Assembly (NCBI GenBank): GCA_016302435.1
Contig: JAEDNQ010000114.1
Location: 1-7,173 of the forward strand
DNA length: 7,173 nt
Reading direction: 5' to 3'
From: Bacteroidaceae bacterium
GTDB lineage: Bacteria > Bacteroidota > Bacteroidia > Bacteroidales > Bacteroidaceae
The notes under the pieces were generated by a model. That model worked only from the letters and a program-made list of their open reading frames with translations, was not told the origin of the DNA and made no database searches. Shown piece by piece: positions 1 to 6,478 of the stretch. Made by a program: the position numbers and the translations under genes. Each line of letters opens with the position of its first letter. Position 1 is the first letter of the stretch.

Positions 1-63
1 ATACACTGATGGCGGTGGACTCAGCTATTTATGAGCTGGAGTTCACCGCCATCGGCAGTGTGT
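1..63. repeat. Long imperfect inverted repeat / strong hairpin after the trxA-linked gene
   Basis: Positions 1-26 pair with 34-63 to give about 26 base pairs. The blocks are 1-8 with 56-63, 9-22 with 39-52, and 23-26 with 34-37, closed by a 7-base loop (27-33). Bases 53-55 and 38 bulge out of the right arm. Two pairs are G-U type when read as plus-strand RNA (2 with 62, 18 with 43). The structure begins 7 bases beyond the stop codon of the last minus-strand gene. It could therefore end or stabilise that transcript, or serve a convergent plus-strand gene lying left of the window. No T-run follows on the right, and the left flank is outside the window, so a rho-independent terminator cannot be confirmed. 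Its length and bulges would also suit a dispersed palindromic (REP- or MITE-like) element. The fold is plain in the sequence; its role is inference. Confidence 0.8.
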
Positions 64-70
64 GAGGGGA

Positions 71-397
71 TTAGTCTTCGAGCGACTCATTGTAGTCCAG
101 TTCGGCATCGACAAGAAGGAGGAGAGCATCTAAGTCGTACGGGCCCATACCTTCTTTCTTTGCCTTCTTCTGGATGTGCTTTGCCACTTCTTCCGTGTCG
201 ATGTCGATATATCCGTCAGCATCTGCCGACTTCTCCTCGGCTTTCTCGAAATATTCGAGCATGACGTCGATGCAGTAGTATATGTCTTCATCGGTGAAGC
301 AGTCATTGCACTCAGAACCCATGTAGTTGCGTATGTATCGCACCTCTTCAGCGTCAGACTCGGCGCCTCGGAGGATTTCGTCGTCGATAGATGACAT
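71..397 (-). CDS. Small acidic protein of unknown function, downstream of thioredoxin
   Basis: The gene encodes 108 residues, from ATG at 397 to TAA at 71-73. I do not recognise a named domain. The protein is strongly acidic: by hand count 32 Asp/Glu against about 10 Lys/Arg. It has no signal peptide or membrane segment, so it should be cytoplasmic. The composition suggests mostly helix, with three cysteines in the first half (SEC, DC and YYC contexts) and a central DGYIDIDTEEV segment. It starts 18 bases after the trxA stop on the same strand, so the two are probably co-transcribed. From memory, similar acidic proteins follow trxA in other Bacteroidales, but I cannot verify that here. Possible roles are a TrxA partner or an unrelated passenger. 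The ORF is well supported by its context and by the hairpin right after its stop; no function can be assigned. Confidence 0.85.
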   Translation of the reverse strand: MSSIDDEILRGAESDAEEVRYIRNYMGSECNDCFTDEDIYYCIDVMLEYFEKAEEKSADADGYIDIDTEEVAKHIQKKAKKEGMGPYDLDALLLLVDAELDYNESLED

Positions 398-415
398 AGG
401 CGCAGGGAGCGAGAG

Positions 416-727
416 TTAGAGAATGGCTTTGAGCTTCTCCTCAAGTGTGCTCTTAGGGGCAGCGCCGACAACCTTGTCGACAACTTCGCCTCCCTTGATG
501 TAGAGGATAGTGGGGACGTTGCGGATGCCGAAGTCGGCAACGAGGCCGTCAGCGTCCTCTTCGATGTTAACCTTGCCGATGATGGCCTGGCCTTCATACT
601 GGTCAGCCAGTTCCTGGATAGTAGGGCCTACCTTGCGGCATGGGCCGCACCATGTTGCCCAGAAGTCAATGACCATGGGCTTGCCTTGAGCTAAGAGCTC
701 GTCGTAGTTTGAATCGTTGATTACCAT
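416..727 (-). CDS. trxA: Thioredoxin
   Basis: This is a 103-residue classical thioredoxin, close to the usual 105-110. It is a cytoplasmic disulfide reductase that takes electrons from thioredoxin reductase and reduces target proteins such as ribonucleotide reductase and peroxiredoxins. The active site W26-C27-G28-P29-C30 sits in the segment FWATWCGPCR. The buried Asp21 precedes it, and the cis-proline is Pro72 in NVPT. The strand FGIRNVPTILYIKGG and the C-terminal helix complete the fold. The reading frame is open upstream to an ATG at 790, but the extra 21 residues are proline-rich, unlike thioredoxin, and would span the leader hairpin. ATG 727, giving MVINDSNYDELL, matches the family start. 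No Shine-Dalgarno is visible. It lies 198 bases after dnaE and 18 before the acidic small gene. I found no perfect TAnnTTTG promoter box in front of it, so read-through from dnaE is possible. Confidence 0.97.
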   Translation of the reverse strand: MVINDSNYDELLAQGKPMVIDFWATWCGPCRKVGPTIQELADQYEGQAIIGKVNIEEDADGLVADFGIRNVPTILYIKGGEVVDKVVGAAPKSTLEEKLKAIL

Positions 728-764
728 GTTGAGTTTATTAATTGGGTTTGTACTATATGGGGGA

Positions 765-783
765 GGGCAGCTGAGCACTGCCC
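765..783. other. Small GC-rich hairpin in the dnaE-trxA gap
   Basis: GGGCAG (765-770) pairs perfectly with CTGCCC (778-783) around a 7-base loop. It lies in the 198-base gap 728-925, about 38 bases upstream of the trxA start codon. No T-run follows on either strand, so it is a poor match to a rho-independent terminator. It might attenuate or process the dnaE-trxA transcript, or protect the trxA mRNA end. The rest of the gap holds an 11-base GA dinucleotide run near 840-850 and a weak one-mismatch minus-strand -7-like box at 788-795 without a partner. I see no RNA gene in the gap. Confidence 0.5.
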
Positions 784-925
784 AAGCCAAAAAGAGTTGT
801 CAAGTGCGGATATGTCGCCTTAGTGATGAAGCCCACCGCAGAGAGAGAGACGCCTGCTGGAGTTGCCAGGTGTGGATGCTATGGGAGCAGAGGAGGGCAT
901 ACAGACTGGCGGATGAGCTATGCGG

Positions 926-3900
926 TCAGTTGATGGAGATGGAAATCTCAGGGTGCTCCTTGATATAGCGCACGAGATGCCTGTCCACTCTCACCTTGAC
1001 GCTGCGAGACATGAGGGTTATGTTGCTGCTCTCGGGCGACGAGATGTTGAAGAACAGGTCGGCATCTCCCGGACTCTCCCTCACTATCTCAGCCAGATCC
1101 TCCACGAGCGTGGATGTGAGCTGGTCAAGCGGCACATTGAAGGTAATCTTCTCTATGAGCTTGTCCTTCACCTCGGATAGGAGGTCGACGGTGAGGACAT
1201 TGAGGTTGTACGTGCCCGGGCGGAAGCGGTGAGCTTCGCACTTGAGCTTGATGAAGAGCGATGCGCCCTCGATGAAGAAGTTGCGGTATGTGACCCAGTC
1301 GCGACCGAAGAGAGCTATCTCGCCATTGCCAGCGAAGTCCTCCATCTTCACCACACCATAGGGGTTGCCAGTCTTTGTCTCACCCGTGCGCACCTCTGTG
1401 ACTATGCCTCCGACGGTTACTTCCTCCAGTTTGGCGAGTTCCTCTCGCTTGTCATCCAGTTCGTTCAGCTTAGTGTTGCACACGTAGTCGAGCACCACAG
1501 AATATTCGTCGAGCGGATGGGCAGAGAGGTATATGCCCACAAGCTCACGCTCCTTGTTGAGGCGTTCGAGGTTGCCCCATTCGAAAGTGCTCTTGGGCAG
1601 CGGAGGATGGACGATGGCAATGTCCATGGCTCCGAAGAGCGAGTTCTGGTAGCGGAACTTATCCTGCTGATAGCTGTTGCCATAGCGCACGAGGACATCG
1701 AGGAAGACCTCCGTACCCTTGCCTGTAGGCTCGAAGAAAAGTTCGCGCTTGATGTCAGGCAGACCGTCGAAAGCACCCGAGATGACCAGGTTTTCGATAT
1801 TCTTGCGGTTGCATGCCGACAGGTTGACGCGCTCAAAGAAGTCGAAGACCGTCTTGTACGGTCCGCCAGCTTCCCTCTCGTCTATGATAGCCTGCACGGC
1901 GGCCTCGCCCACACCCTTGACAGCAGCCATACCGAAACGTATCTCGCCCTTGGAGTTGACGCTGAACTTGTGGCGCGACTCATTGATGTCAGGTCCGAGA
2001 GTGCGCACGCCCATCTGCTTGCATTCGTCCATGAGCTTGCGTATGTCAGATATGTTGTCGAGCGAGCGGCTCATGACGGCCGCCATGAACTGAGCAGGGA
2101 AGTTAGCCTTGAGATAAGCCGTCTGGTATGCCACCCACGAGTAGCACGTGGCGTGCGACTTATTGAAGGCATAGGAAGCGAACTTCTCCCAGTCTGCCCA
2201 TATCTTGTTGAGAATCTCAGGGTCATGGTTGTTCTTCTTTCCACCTTCGATGAACTTCGGCTTCATGGCGTCAACGATAGCCTTCTTCTTCTTACCCATG
2301 GCCTTGCGGAGCGCATCGCTCTCGCCTCGCGTGAAGTCAGCGAGCTGTCGTGAGAGGAGCATGACCTGCTCTTGGTAGACAGTGATGCCGTAGGTGTCCT
2401 TGAGATACTTCTCCATGCACGGTATGTCGTAGACGATGGGCTTACGTCCCTGCTTTCGGTCGATGAAGTCGGGGATATAGTCCATAGGTCCCGGTCGGTA
2501 GAGGGCATTCATGGCGATGAGGTCCTCGAAGACGGTAGGCTGCAATTCGCGCAGATACTTCTGCATGCCAGCCGATTCAAACTGGAAGGTGCCGATGGTG
2601 CGTCCGTCGCAGTAGAGCTGGTAAGTGGCACGGTCCTCAATGCTTATCTTGTCGATGTCGACATCAATGCCAAGACTCTCCTTGATGTTGGCCACAGCCT
2701 CCTTGAGCTGCGAGAGGGTCTTGAGACCGAGGAAGTCCATCTTGATGAGTCCCGTCTCTTCTATGTAGTGTCCGTCATACTGAGTGCATCTCATCTTTTC
2801 CCCCGTCTCCTTGTCCTCAGCCGTGCTGACGGGCACCCAGTCGTCTATCGGGTCTCGGCAGATGATGGTGCCGCAGGCATGCACACCAGTGTTGCGCACA
2901 TTGTTTTCGAGCATCTGGGCAAAGCGCATGGTGTCGCGCAGCAGAGGGTCGGGCGATGTAGCCGCGTCCTTGAGCTCGGGTATGCACTCTATGGCATTAG
3001 GCAGGTTCATCTTCTTGCCGTTAGGCAGTTTGTCTGGAATGGCCTTGCAGAGCGCGTTGACGACATTGAGAGGCACCTTCTGCACACGTGCCACGTCCTT
3101 TATGGCCAGCTTGGTAGCCATGGTGCCGTAGGTGATGATGTGCGCCACCTTTTCCGCGCCATACTTGTCAGTGACCCACTGCAGCACCTTTCCGCGTCCG
3201 TCGTCATCGAAGTCGGTATCTATATCGGGGAGAGATATACGGTCGGGGTTAAGGAAACGTTCAAAGAGGAGGTCGTATTTGATAGGGTCTATCTTAGTGA
3301 TGCCCAAGCAGTATGCCACAGCACTGCCTGCCGCCGAGCCACGTCCTGGGCCTACCCACACGCCGAGTTCCTTGCGTGCGGAGTTGATGAAGTCCTGCAC
3401 TATGAGGAAGTAGCCAGGGAATCCCATAGTCTTCATGATGTGCAGCTCAAAGTCGAGCAGCGTGCGCACATTGTCCGGCACGGGGTCGCCATAGAGCTCC
3501 TTTGCTCCGTCGTATGTTATCTTCTTCAGGTAGTCGGCCTCAAACTTTATGCGGTATAGCTTGTCAATGCCACCGAGCTTTTTTATCTTCTTCTCAGCGT
3601 CAGCCTGCGACATGACGACATTGCCATTCTCGTCGCGAGTAAACTCATTGAAGATGTCCTCATCGGTGAATTTCTTTCGCCACTCTTCCTCTGTGCCGAA
3701 CTCCTCAGGTATGGCGAAGAAAGGCATGATGGGAGCATGGTCAATGCTGTACCGCTCCACCTTGCCGAGAATCTCCATCGTGTTGGCGAGAGCTTCGGGC
3801 ATGTCGGCAAAGACCTCGTTCATCTCTTCCCTCGTCTTAAACCACTCCTGCTTGCTGTAGAGCATGCGCTTGGGGTCATCGAGGTCTCGTCCTGTAGAGA

Positions 3901-4630
3901 GGCAGAGCAGACGGTCGTGAGCCTCAGCGTTGTCCTCGTCGACGAAGTGTGAGTCGTTAGTGCAGATGATCTTGACGCCATGCTTGCGCGCGAGCGAGAT
4001 GAGAGTTGGCTCCACAGCCTTCTGGGCGAGGAAGGTCTCCCTGTTGGCCCTCTGGTTGGGGTCCTTCACCTCGTGACGCATGAGCTCAATGTAGAAGTCT
4101 TCGCCAAAGACATCCTTGTACCACAGCAGCGACTTCTCCGCCTCGTCTATCTGTCCCTTGCTGATATATCGCGGTATCTCTCCTGCCAAGCATGCAGAAG
4201 AAGCTATGATGCCTTCGTGGTGGCGCTTCAGCGACTCATGGTCGGTGCGCGGACGGTGGTAGTAGCCGTCGACCCATGCCTCGCTGACGATTTTGATGAG
4301 GTTGTGATACCCCACCTCATTCTTCGCCAGCAGTATGAGGTGCCATCCGCTCTTGTCTATGCCGTTGTTCTCCTTGAGGCGCAAACTCCGCCGCGCACAG
4401 TACACCTCACATCCGAAGATGGGCTTGAACTGCTCTTCCTCGGGCTTTCCCTCATTGACCTTATTGCAATAATTGAAAAATTCCTTGATGCCAAACATAT
4501 TGCCATGGTCCGTTATGGCCATGCCCTTCATGCCGTTCTTGATGGCCTTGTCCACGAGCTTTGGCACGGCAGCCTGTCCGTCAAGGATGCTATATTGAGT
4601 ATGTACGTGCAGATGTACGAAGTCTTCCAT
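926..4630 (-). CDS. dnaE: DNA polymerase III subunit alpha (replicative polymerase)
   Basis: This is the catalytic subunit of the replicative polymerase. It has 1234 residues, against 1160 in E. coli. Domains in order: an N-terminal PHP domain (about 5-230); the palm, with the GPGRGSAAGS motif (427-436) and catalytic D471 and D473 in PDIDTDF, the third aspartate probably D703 before ALYRPGP; the fingers region with AFNKSHA (around 821-827); a helix-hairpin-helix with VKGVG (904-908); a clamp-binding peptide QNSLF (995-999); and an OB fold (about 1068-1150) with GGIVTEVRTG. All nine residues expected for the PHP metal site are present: H8, H10, D17, H42, E75, H97, C147, D226 and H228. A charged stretch at about 310-355 makes it longer than the E. 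coli protein. No exonuclease insertion is present, so it is DnaE and not PolC. ATG 4630 gives MEDFVHLHVHTQYS, a standard family start. It is divergent from rpoN and upstream of trxA. Confidence 0.98.
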   Translation of the reverse strand: MEDFVHLHVHTQYSILDGQAAVPKLVDKAIKNGMKGMAITDHGNMFGIKEFFNYCNKVNEGKPEEEQFKPIFGCEVYCARRSLRLKENNGIDKSGWHLILLAKNEVGYHNLIKIVSEAWVDGYYHRPRTDHESLKRHHEGIIASSACLAGEIPRYISKGQIDEAEKSLLWYKDVFGEDFYIELMRHEVKDPNQRANRETFLAQKAVEPTLISLARKHGVKIICTNDSHFVDEDNAEAHDRLLCLSTGRDLDDPKRMLYSKQEWFKTREEMNEVFADMPEALANTMEILGKVERYSIDHAPIMPFFAIPEEFGTEEEWRKKFTDEDIFNEFTRDENGNVVMSQADAEKKIKKLGGIDKLYRIKFEADYLKKITYDGAKELYGDPVPDNVRTLLDFELHIMKTMGFPGYFLIVQDFINSARKELGVWVGPGRGSAAGSAVAYCLGITKIDPIKYDLLFERFLNPDRISLPDIDTDFDDDGRGKVLQWVTDKYGAEKVAHIITYGTMATKLAIKDVARVQKVPLNVVNALCKAIPDKLPNGKKMNLPNAIECIPELKDAATSPDPLLRDTMRFAQMLENNVRNTGVHACGTIICRDPIDDWVPVSTAEDKETGEKMRCTQYDGHYIEETGLIKMDFLGLKTLSQLKEAVANIKESLGIDVDIDKISIEDRATYQLYCDGRTIGTFQFESAGMQKYLRELQPTVFEDLIAMNALYRPGPMDYIPDFIDRKQGRKPIVYDIPCMEKYLKDTYGITVYQEQVMLLSRQLADFTRGESDALRKAMGKKKKAIVDAMKPKFIEGGKKNNHDPEILNKIWADWEKFASYAFNKSHATCYSWVAYQTAYLKANFPAQFMAAVMSRSLDNISDIRKLMDECKQMGVRTLGPDINESRHKFSVNSKGEIRFGMAAVKGVGEAAVQAIIDEREAGGPYKTVFDFFERVNLSACNRKNIENLVISGAFDGLPDIKRELFFEPTGKGTEVFLDVLVRYGNSYQQDKFRYQNSLFGAMDIAIVHPPLPKSTFEWGNLERLNKERELVGIYLSAHPLDEYSVVLDYVCNTKLNELDDKREELAKLEEVTVGGIVTEVRTGETKTGNPYGVVKMEDFAGNGEIALFGRDWVTYRNFFIEGASLFIKLKCEAHRFRPGTYNLNVLTVDLLSEVKDKLIEKITFNVPLDQLTSTLVEDLAEIVRESPGDADLFFNISSPESSNITLMSRSVKVRVDRHLVRYIKEHPEISISIN

Positions 4631-4704
4631 ATTTATGTGCGATGTCGTTTAGCCCATAGGGCAATATTCTATTTGTCTGTACCGAAGGTGTGTGATTGCA
4701 GTTG

Positions 4705-4712
4705 CAAATGTA
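4705..4712 (-). promoter_or_regulatory. Bacteroidota -7 box for dnaE
   Basis: The minus strand reads TACATTTG here, a perfect match to the TAnnTTTG -7 element used by the primary sigma factor of Bacteroidota. At the expected distance (around 4732-4735) there is no TTTG, so the -33 half is weak. A TTTG does occur on the minus strand at 4727-4724 but is too close. Transcription would start near 4700, giving a leader of about 70 bases. That leader contains a short palindrome, GCCC-ATA-GGGC, at 4652-4662. The assignment rests on motif and position only. Confidence 0.55.
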
Positions 4713-4805
4713 GTGCTTTTTTTCAAATCAGCCTTCCATTAGGAGTTGTTTTTTATCAATAAAGGCACTTAATATGCTCTTTGATGTCAAAAAAGATTGT
4801 TTTTC

Positions 4806-4836
4806 TTTGTTCGACCCTTATTTTCCACTAACTTTG
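4806..4836 (+). promoter_or_regulatory. Complete Bacteroidota housekeeping promoter for rpoN
   Basis: TTTG at 4806-4809 and TAACTTTG at 4829-4836 are separated by 19 bases. This matches the known Bacteroidota promoter consensus (TTTG at -33, TAnnTTTG at -7) exactly in both elements. Transcription should begin a few bases downstream, around 4841-4845, leaving a leader of about 35 bases before the rpoN ATG at 4879. The surroundings are AT-rich compared with the coding DNA. There is no sigma-54 type (GG/GC) promoter here, so rpoN appears to be transcribed by the primary sigma factor. Confidence 0.8.
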
Positions 4837-4878
4837 CATCGTATTTAAAAGGACACACCTACTTACAAGAATAATCTT

Positions 4879-6405
4879 ATGGCACAGGTCTTAACCCAAA
4901 CGCAGACGGAGAGACTCTCCCAGCAGATGAGACTCTCCCAGCAGCAGCTCCAAGTGGTGAAACTGCTTGAGATGCCCATTGCCGAGCTCGAGCAGCAGGT
5001 GAAAGAAGAGTTGATGGGCAATCCCGCCTTGGAGGAGGGAAGAAAGAGTGACGTGGAAGATGACGCTCCTGCCAGCACCGACACTGCAGAGACGACAGCA
5101 GACGACAGGTCGGACGACGATGACTACTCCGACTTCGATGCCGAGGCAGCCGCAAGCGAGGTGGCACAATACAGCAGCGATGACCTGCCCCTCTATGCCA
5201 CAGGCACCGCTTCTGCCCGAGAGGAGGAGAATGTGCCTTTCGGCGACGAGGGCTCGTTCATCGAGGACCTTGAGGCGCAGATGGTCAACTACAACCTTAC
5301 GGACGAGGAAGAAAAGATACTGAAGTATCTGATAGGCTCACTCGACAACAGAGGCTACATCGACCGTCCGCTTTCAGCCCTTGCCGACGAGCTGGCATTC
5401 AAGGAATATATATATGTGTCGGAAGACGAACTGGAGAACCACCTCAAAGTGCTCCAGAGCTTCGACCCCGCCGGCATAGGCGCACGCTCCACTCAGGAGT
5501 GCCTCCTACTGCAGATAGACAGGAAGCTCGAAGGCAGAGACGCCCCCGTGTCGGAGACAAAGTCCCGAGTGCTGAAGATGGAGCGCGAGATGATAAGCCG
5601 CTACTACGACCTCTTCATCAACCGCAACAAAGAGCGACTGAAGACCGTCATGAACCTGTCCGACCCACAGCTCGAAGCCCTCTTCGCCGACATCAAGAAG
5701 CTCAACGTCAACCCCGGCTTCGCCCTTGGCGAGTCGCGCTCAAGCCGAGTGCAGACACAGGTGCCCGACTTCATCATCGACACCGACCTCGACGGCAACA
5801 TACAGATGAGGCTCAACCGAGGCGAAGTGCCGCGCCTGCATGTCAGCCAGGAATATATCGACCAGCTCAAGAAGTATCAGGCCAACCCCCATAAACTGTC
5901 GCGAAGCGAGAAGGAAGGCATGATGTACACAAAAGACAAAGTAGAGTCTGCCACCATGTTCATCGACTCCCTGAAGCGACGCATGCAGACCATGCGCGAC
6001 ACCATGGCAGCCATCATCCGCGCTCAGAAAGCCTACATCCTCTCCAAGGACGAGGACGACAAGGTGAGGCTCATCCTCGACGACATAGCCAAGGCTACAG
6101 GCTATGACATCTCCACCATCTCACGCGTGTGCAGCTCCAAGTGCGCACTCCTCGACGGGCGCATCTACCCCCTGTCCGACTTCTTCAAGCTGACGCGCAC
6201 CAATGCCGAAGGCCACCACATCGACGGTCGCAAGGTCTTAGACGTGCTCCACGAGATAGTGGACGCGGAAGACAAGAAAGCCCCCTTCACCGACGACCAG
6301 CTCGTCGAGCTGATGAAACGCCGAGGCATCACCCTCGCACGACGCACCGTGGCCAAATACCGCAAAGAAGCAGGCATACCAGCCGTAGCCGACCGCAGGG
6401 GATGA
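4879..6405 (+). CDS. rpoN: RNA polymerase sigma-54 factor
   Basis: This is the alternative sigma factor that directs core RNA polymerase to -24/-12 promoters and needs ATP-driven enhancer-binding activators, none of which are in the window. It has 508 residues, a normal length. Region I (about 1-53) is glutamine- and leucine-rich, with the conserved ELEQQVKEELMGNPALEEG stretch. Region II (about 55-120) is an acidic linker with runs of Asp (residues 79-82, 85, 87). The core-binding domain includes YLIGSLDNRGYI (150-161). The DNA-binding part has a helix-turn-helix with ISTISRV (411-417) and the RpoN box ARRTVAKYR (487-495) near the C-terminus, which recognises the -24 element. ATG 4879 fits the family N-terminus and lies about 35 bases from the predicted start of transcription. 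It is divergent from dnaE and probably co-transcribed with the PAP2-like gene 73 bases downstream. The C-terminal tail after the box is short. Confidence 0.97.
   Translation: MAQVLTQTQTERLSQQMRLSQQQLQVVKLLEMPIAELEQQVKEELMGNPALEEGRKSDVEDDAPASTDTAETTADDRSDDDDYSDFDAEAAASEVAQYSSDDLPLYATGTASAREEENVPFGDEGSFIEDLEAQMVNYNLTDEEEKILKYLIGSLDNRGYIDRPLSALADELAFKEYIYVSEDELENHLKVLQSFDPAGIGARSTQECLLLQIDRKLEGRDAPVSETKSRVLKMEREMISRYYDLFINRNKERLKTVMNLSDPQLEALFADIKKLNVNPGFALGESRSSRVQTQVPDFIIDTDLDGNIQMRLNRGEVPRLHVSQEYIDQLKKYQANPHKLSRSEKEGMMYTKDKVESATMFIDSLKRRMQTMRDTMAAIIRAQKAYILSKDEDDKVRLILDDIAKATGYDISTISRVCSSKCALLDGRIYPLSDFFKLTRTNAEGHHIDGRKVLDVLHEIVDAEDKKAPFTDDQLVELMKRRGITLARRTVAKYRKEAGIPAVADRRG
4911..4944 (+). 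repeat. 16-bp direct repeat inside rpoN Region I
   Basis: GAGACTCTCCCAGCAG occurs at 4911-4926 and again, identically, at 4929-4944, a period of 18 bases. It encodes the tandem residues RLSQQM and RLSQQQ (12-23). Since the period is a multiple of three the frame is kept. It looks like a local duplication within the glutamine-rich activator-responsive region. Whether it adds residues relative to relatives cannot be told from this sequence alone. Confidence 0.85.
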
Positions 6406-6450
6406 CCCCACCATCTCACATACGCACAGCAAAATAAACACTAAATGACA

Positions 6451-6468
6451 CTGCCACACAAACGGCAG
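6451..6468. other. Short hairpin between rpoN and the PAP2-like gene
   Basis: CTGCC (6451-6455) pairs with GGCAG (6464-6468) across an 8-base loop, 10 bases before the next start codon. No T-run follows, and no TAnnTTTG box is present in the 73-base spacer. This suggests read-through from rpoN rather than a terminator or a separate promoter. With only five pairs it may be chance. If real, it would sit in the ribosome-binding region of the downstream gene. Confidence 0.35.
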
Positions 6469-6478
6469 CGTTGTACTT

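Noticed and set aside
728..790. Longer thioredoxin start at 790 (21 extra residues)
   Set aside because: The extension is proline-rich, unlike thioredoxins, and overlaps the leader hairpin. ATG 727 gives the family-length protein.
717..968. 83-residue plus-strand frame filling the dnaE-trxA gap, with a signal-peptide-like start ending in AQA
   Set aside because: It begins inside the trxA coding sequence and ends inside dnaE, lacks positive residues before the hydrophobic part, and has no promoter. Probably chance.
1229..2353. 374-residue open frame on the plus strand opposite dnaE
   Set aside because: It lies wholly antisense to a clearly real dnaE frame, has no recognisable motif or promoter, and its openness follows from dnaE codon use.
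2629..2650. TGGCACG word resembling a sigma-54 -24 element
   Set aside because: The -12 half lacks the TTGC expected at the right distance, and the site is inside dnaE on the antisense strand.
2372..3559. 395-residue open frame on the plus strand opposite dnaE
   Set aside because: Antisense shadow of dnaE, with low-complexity Leu/Val/His/Glu composition and no family signature.
3980..4762. 260-residue plus-strand open frame running past the dnaE start into the intergenic region
   Set aside because: Most of it mirrors dnaE; the tail crosses the promoter region of dnaE. No domain can be seen.
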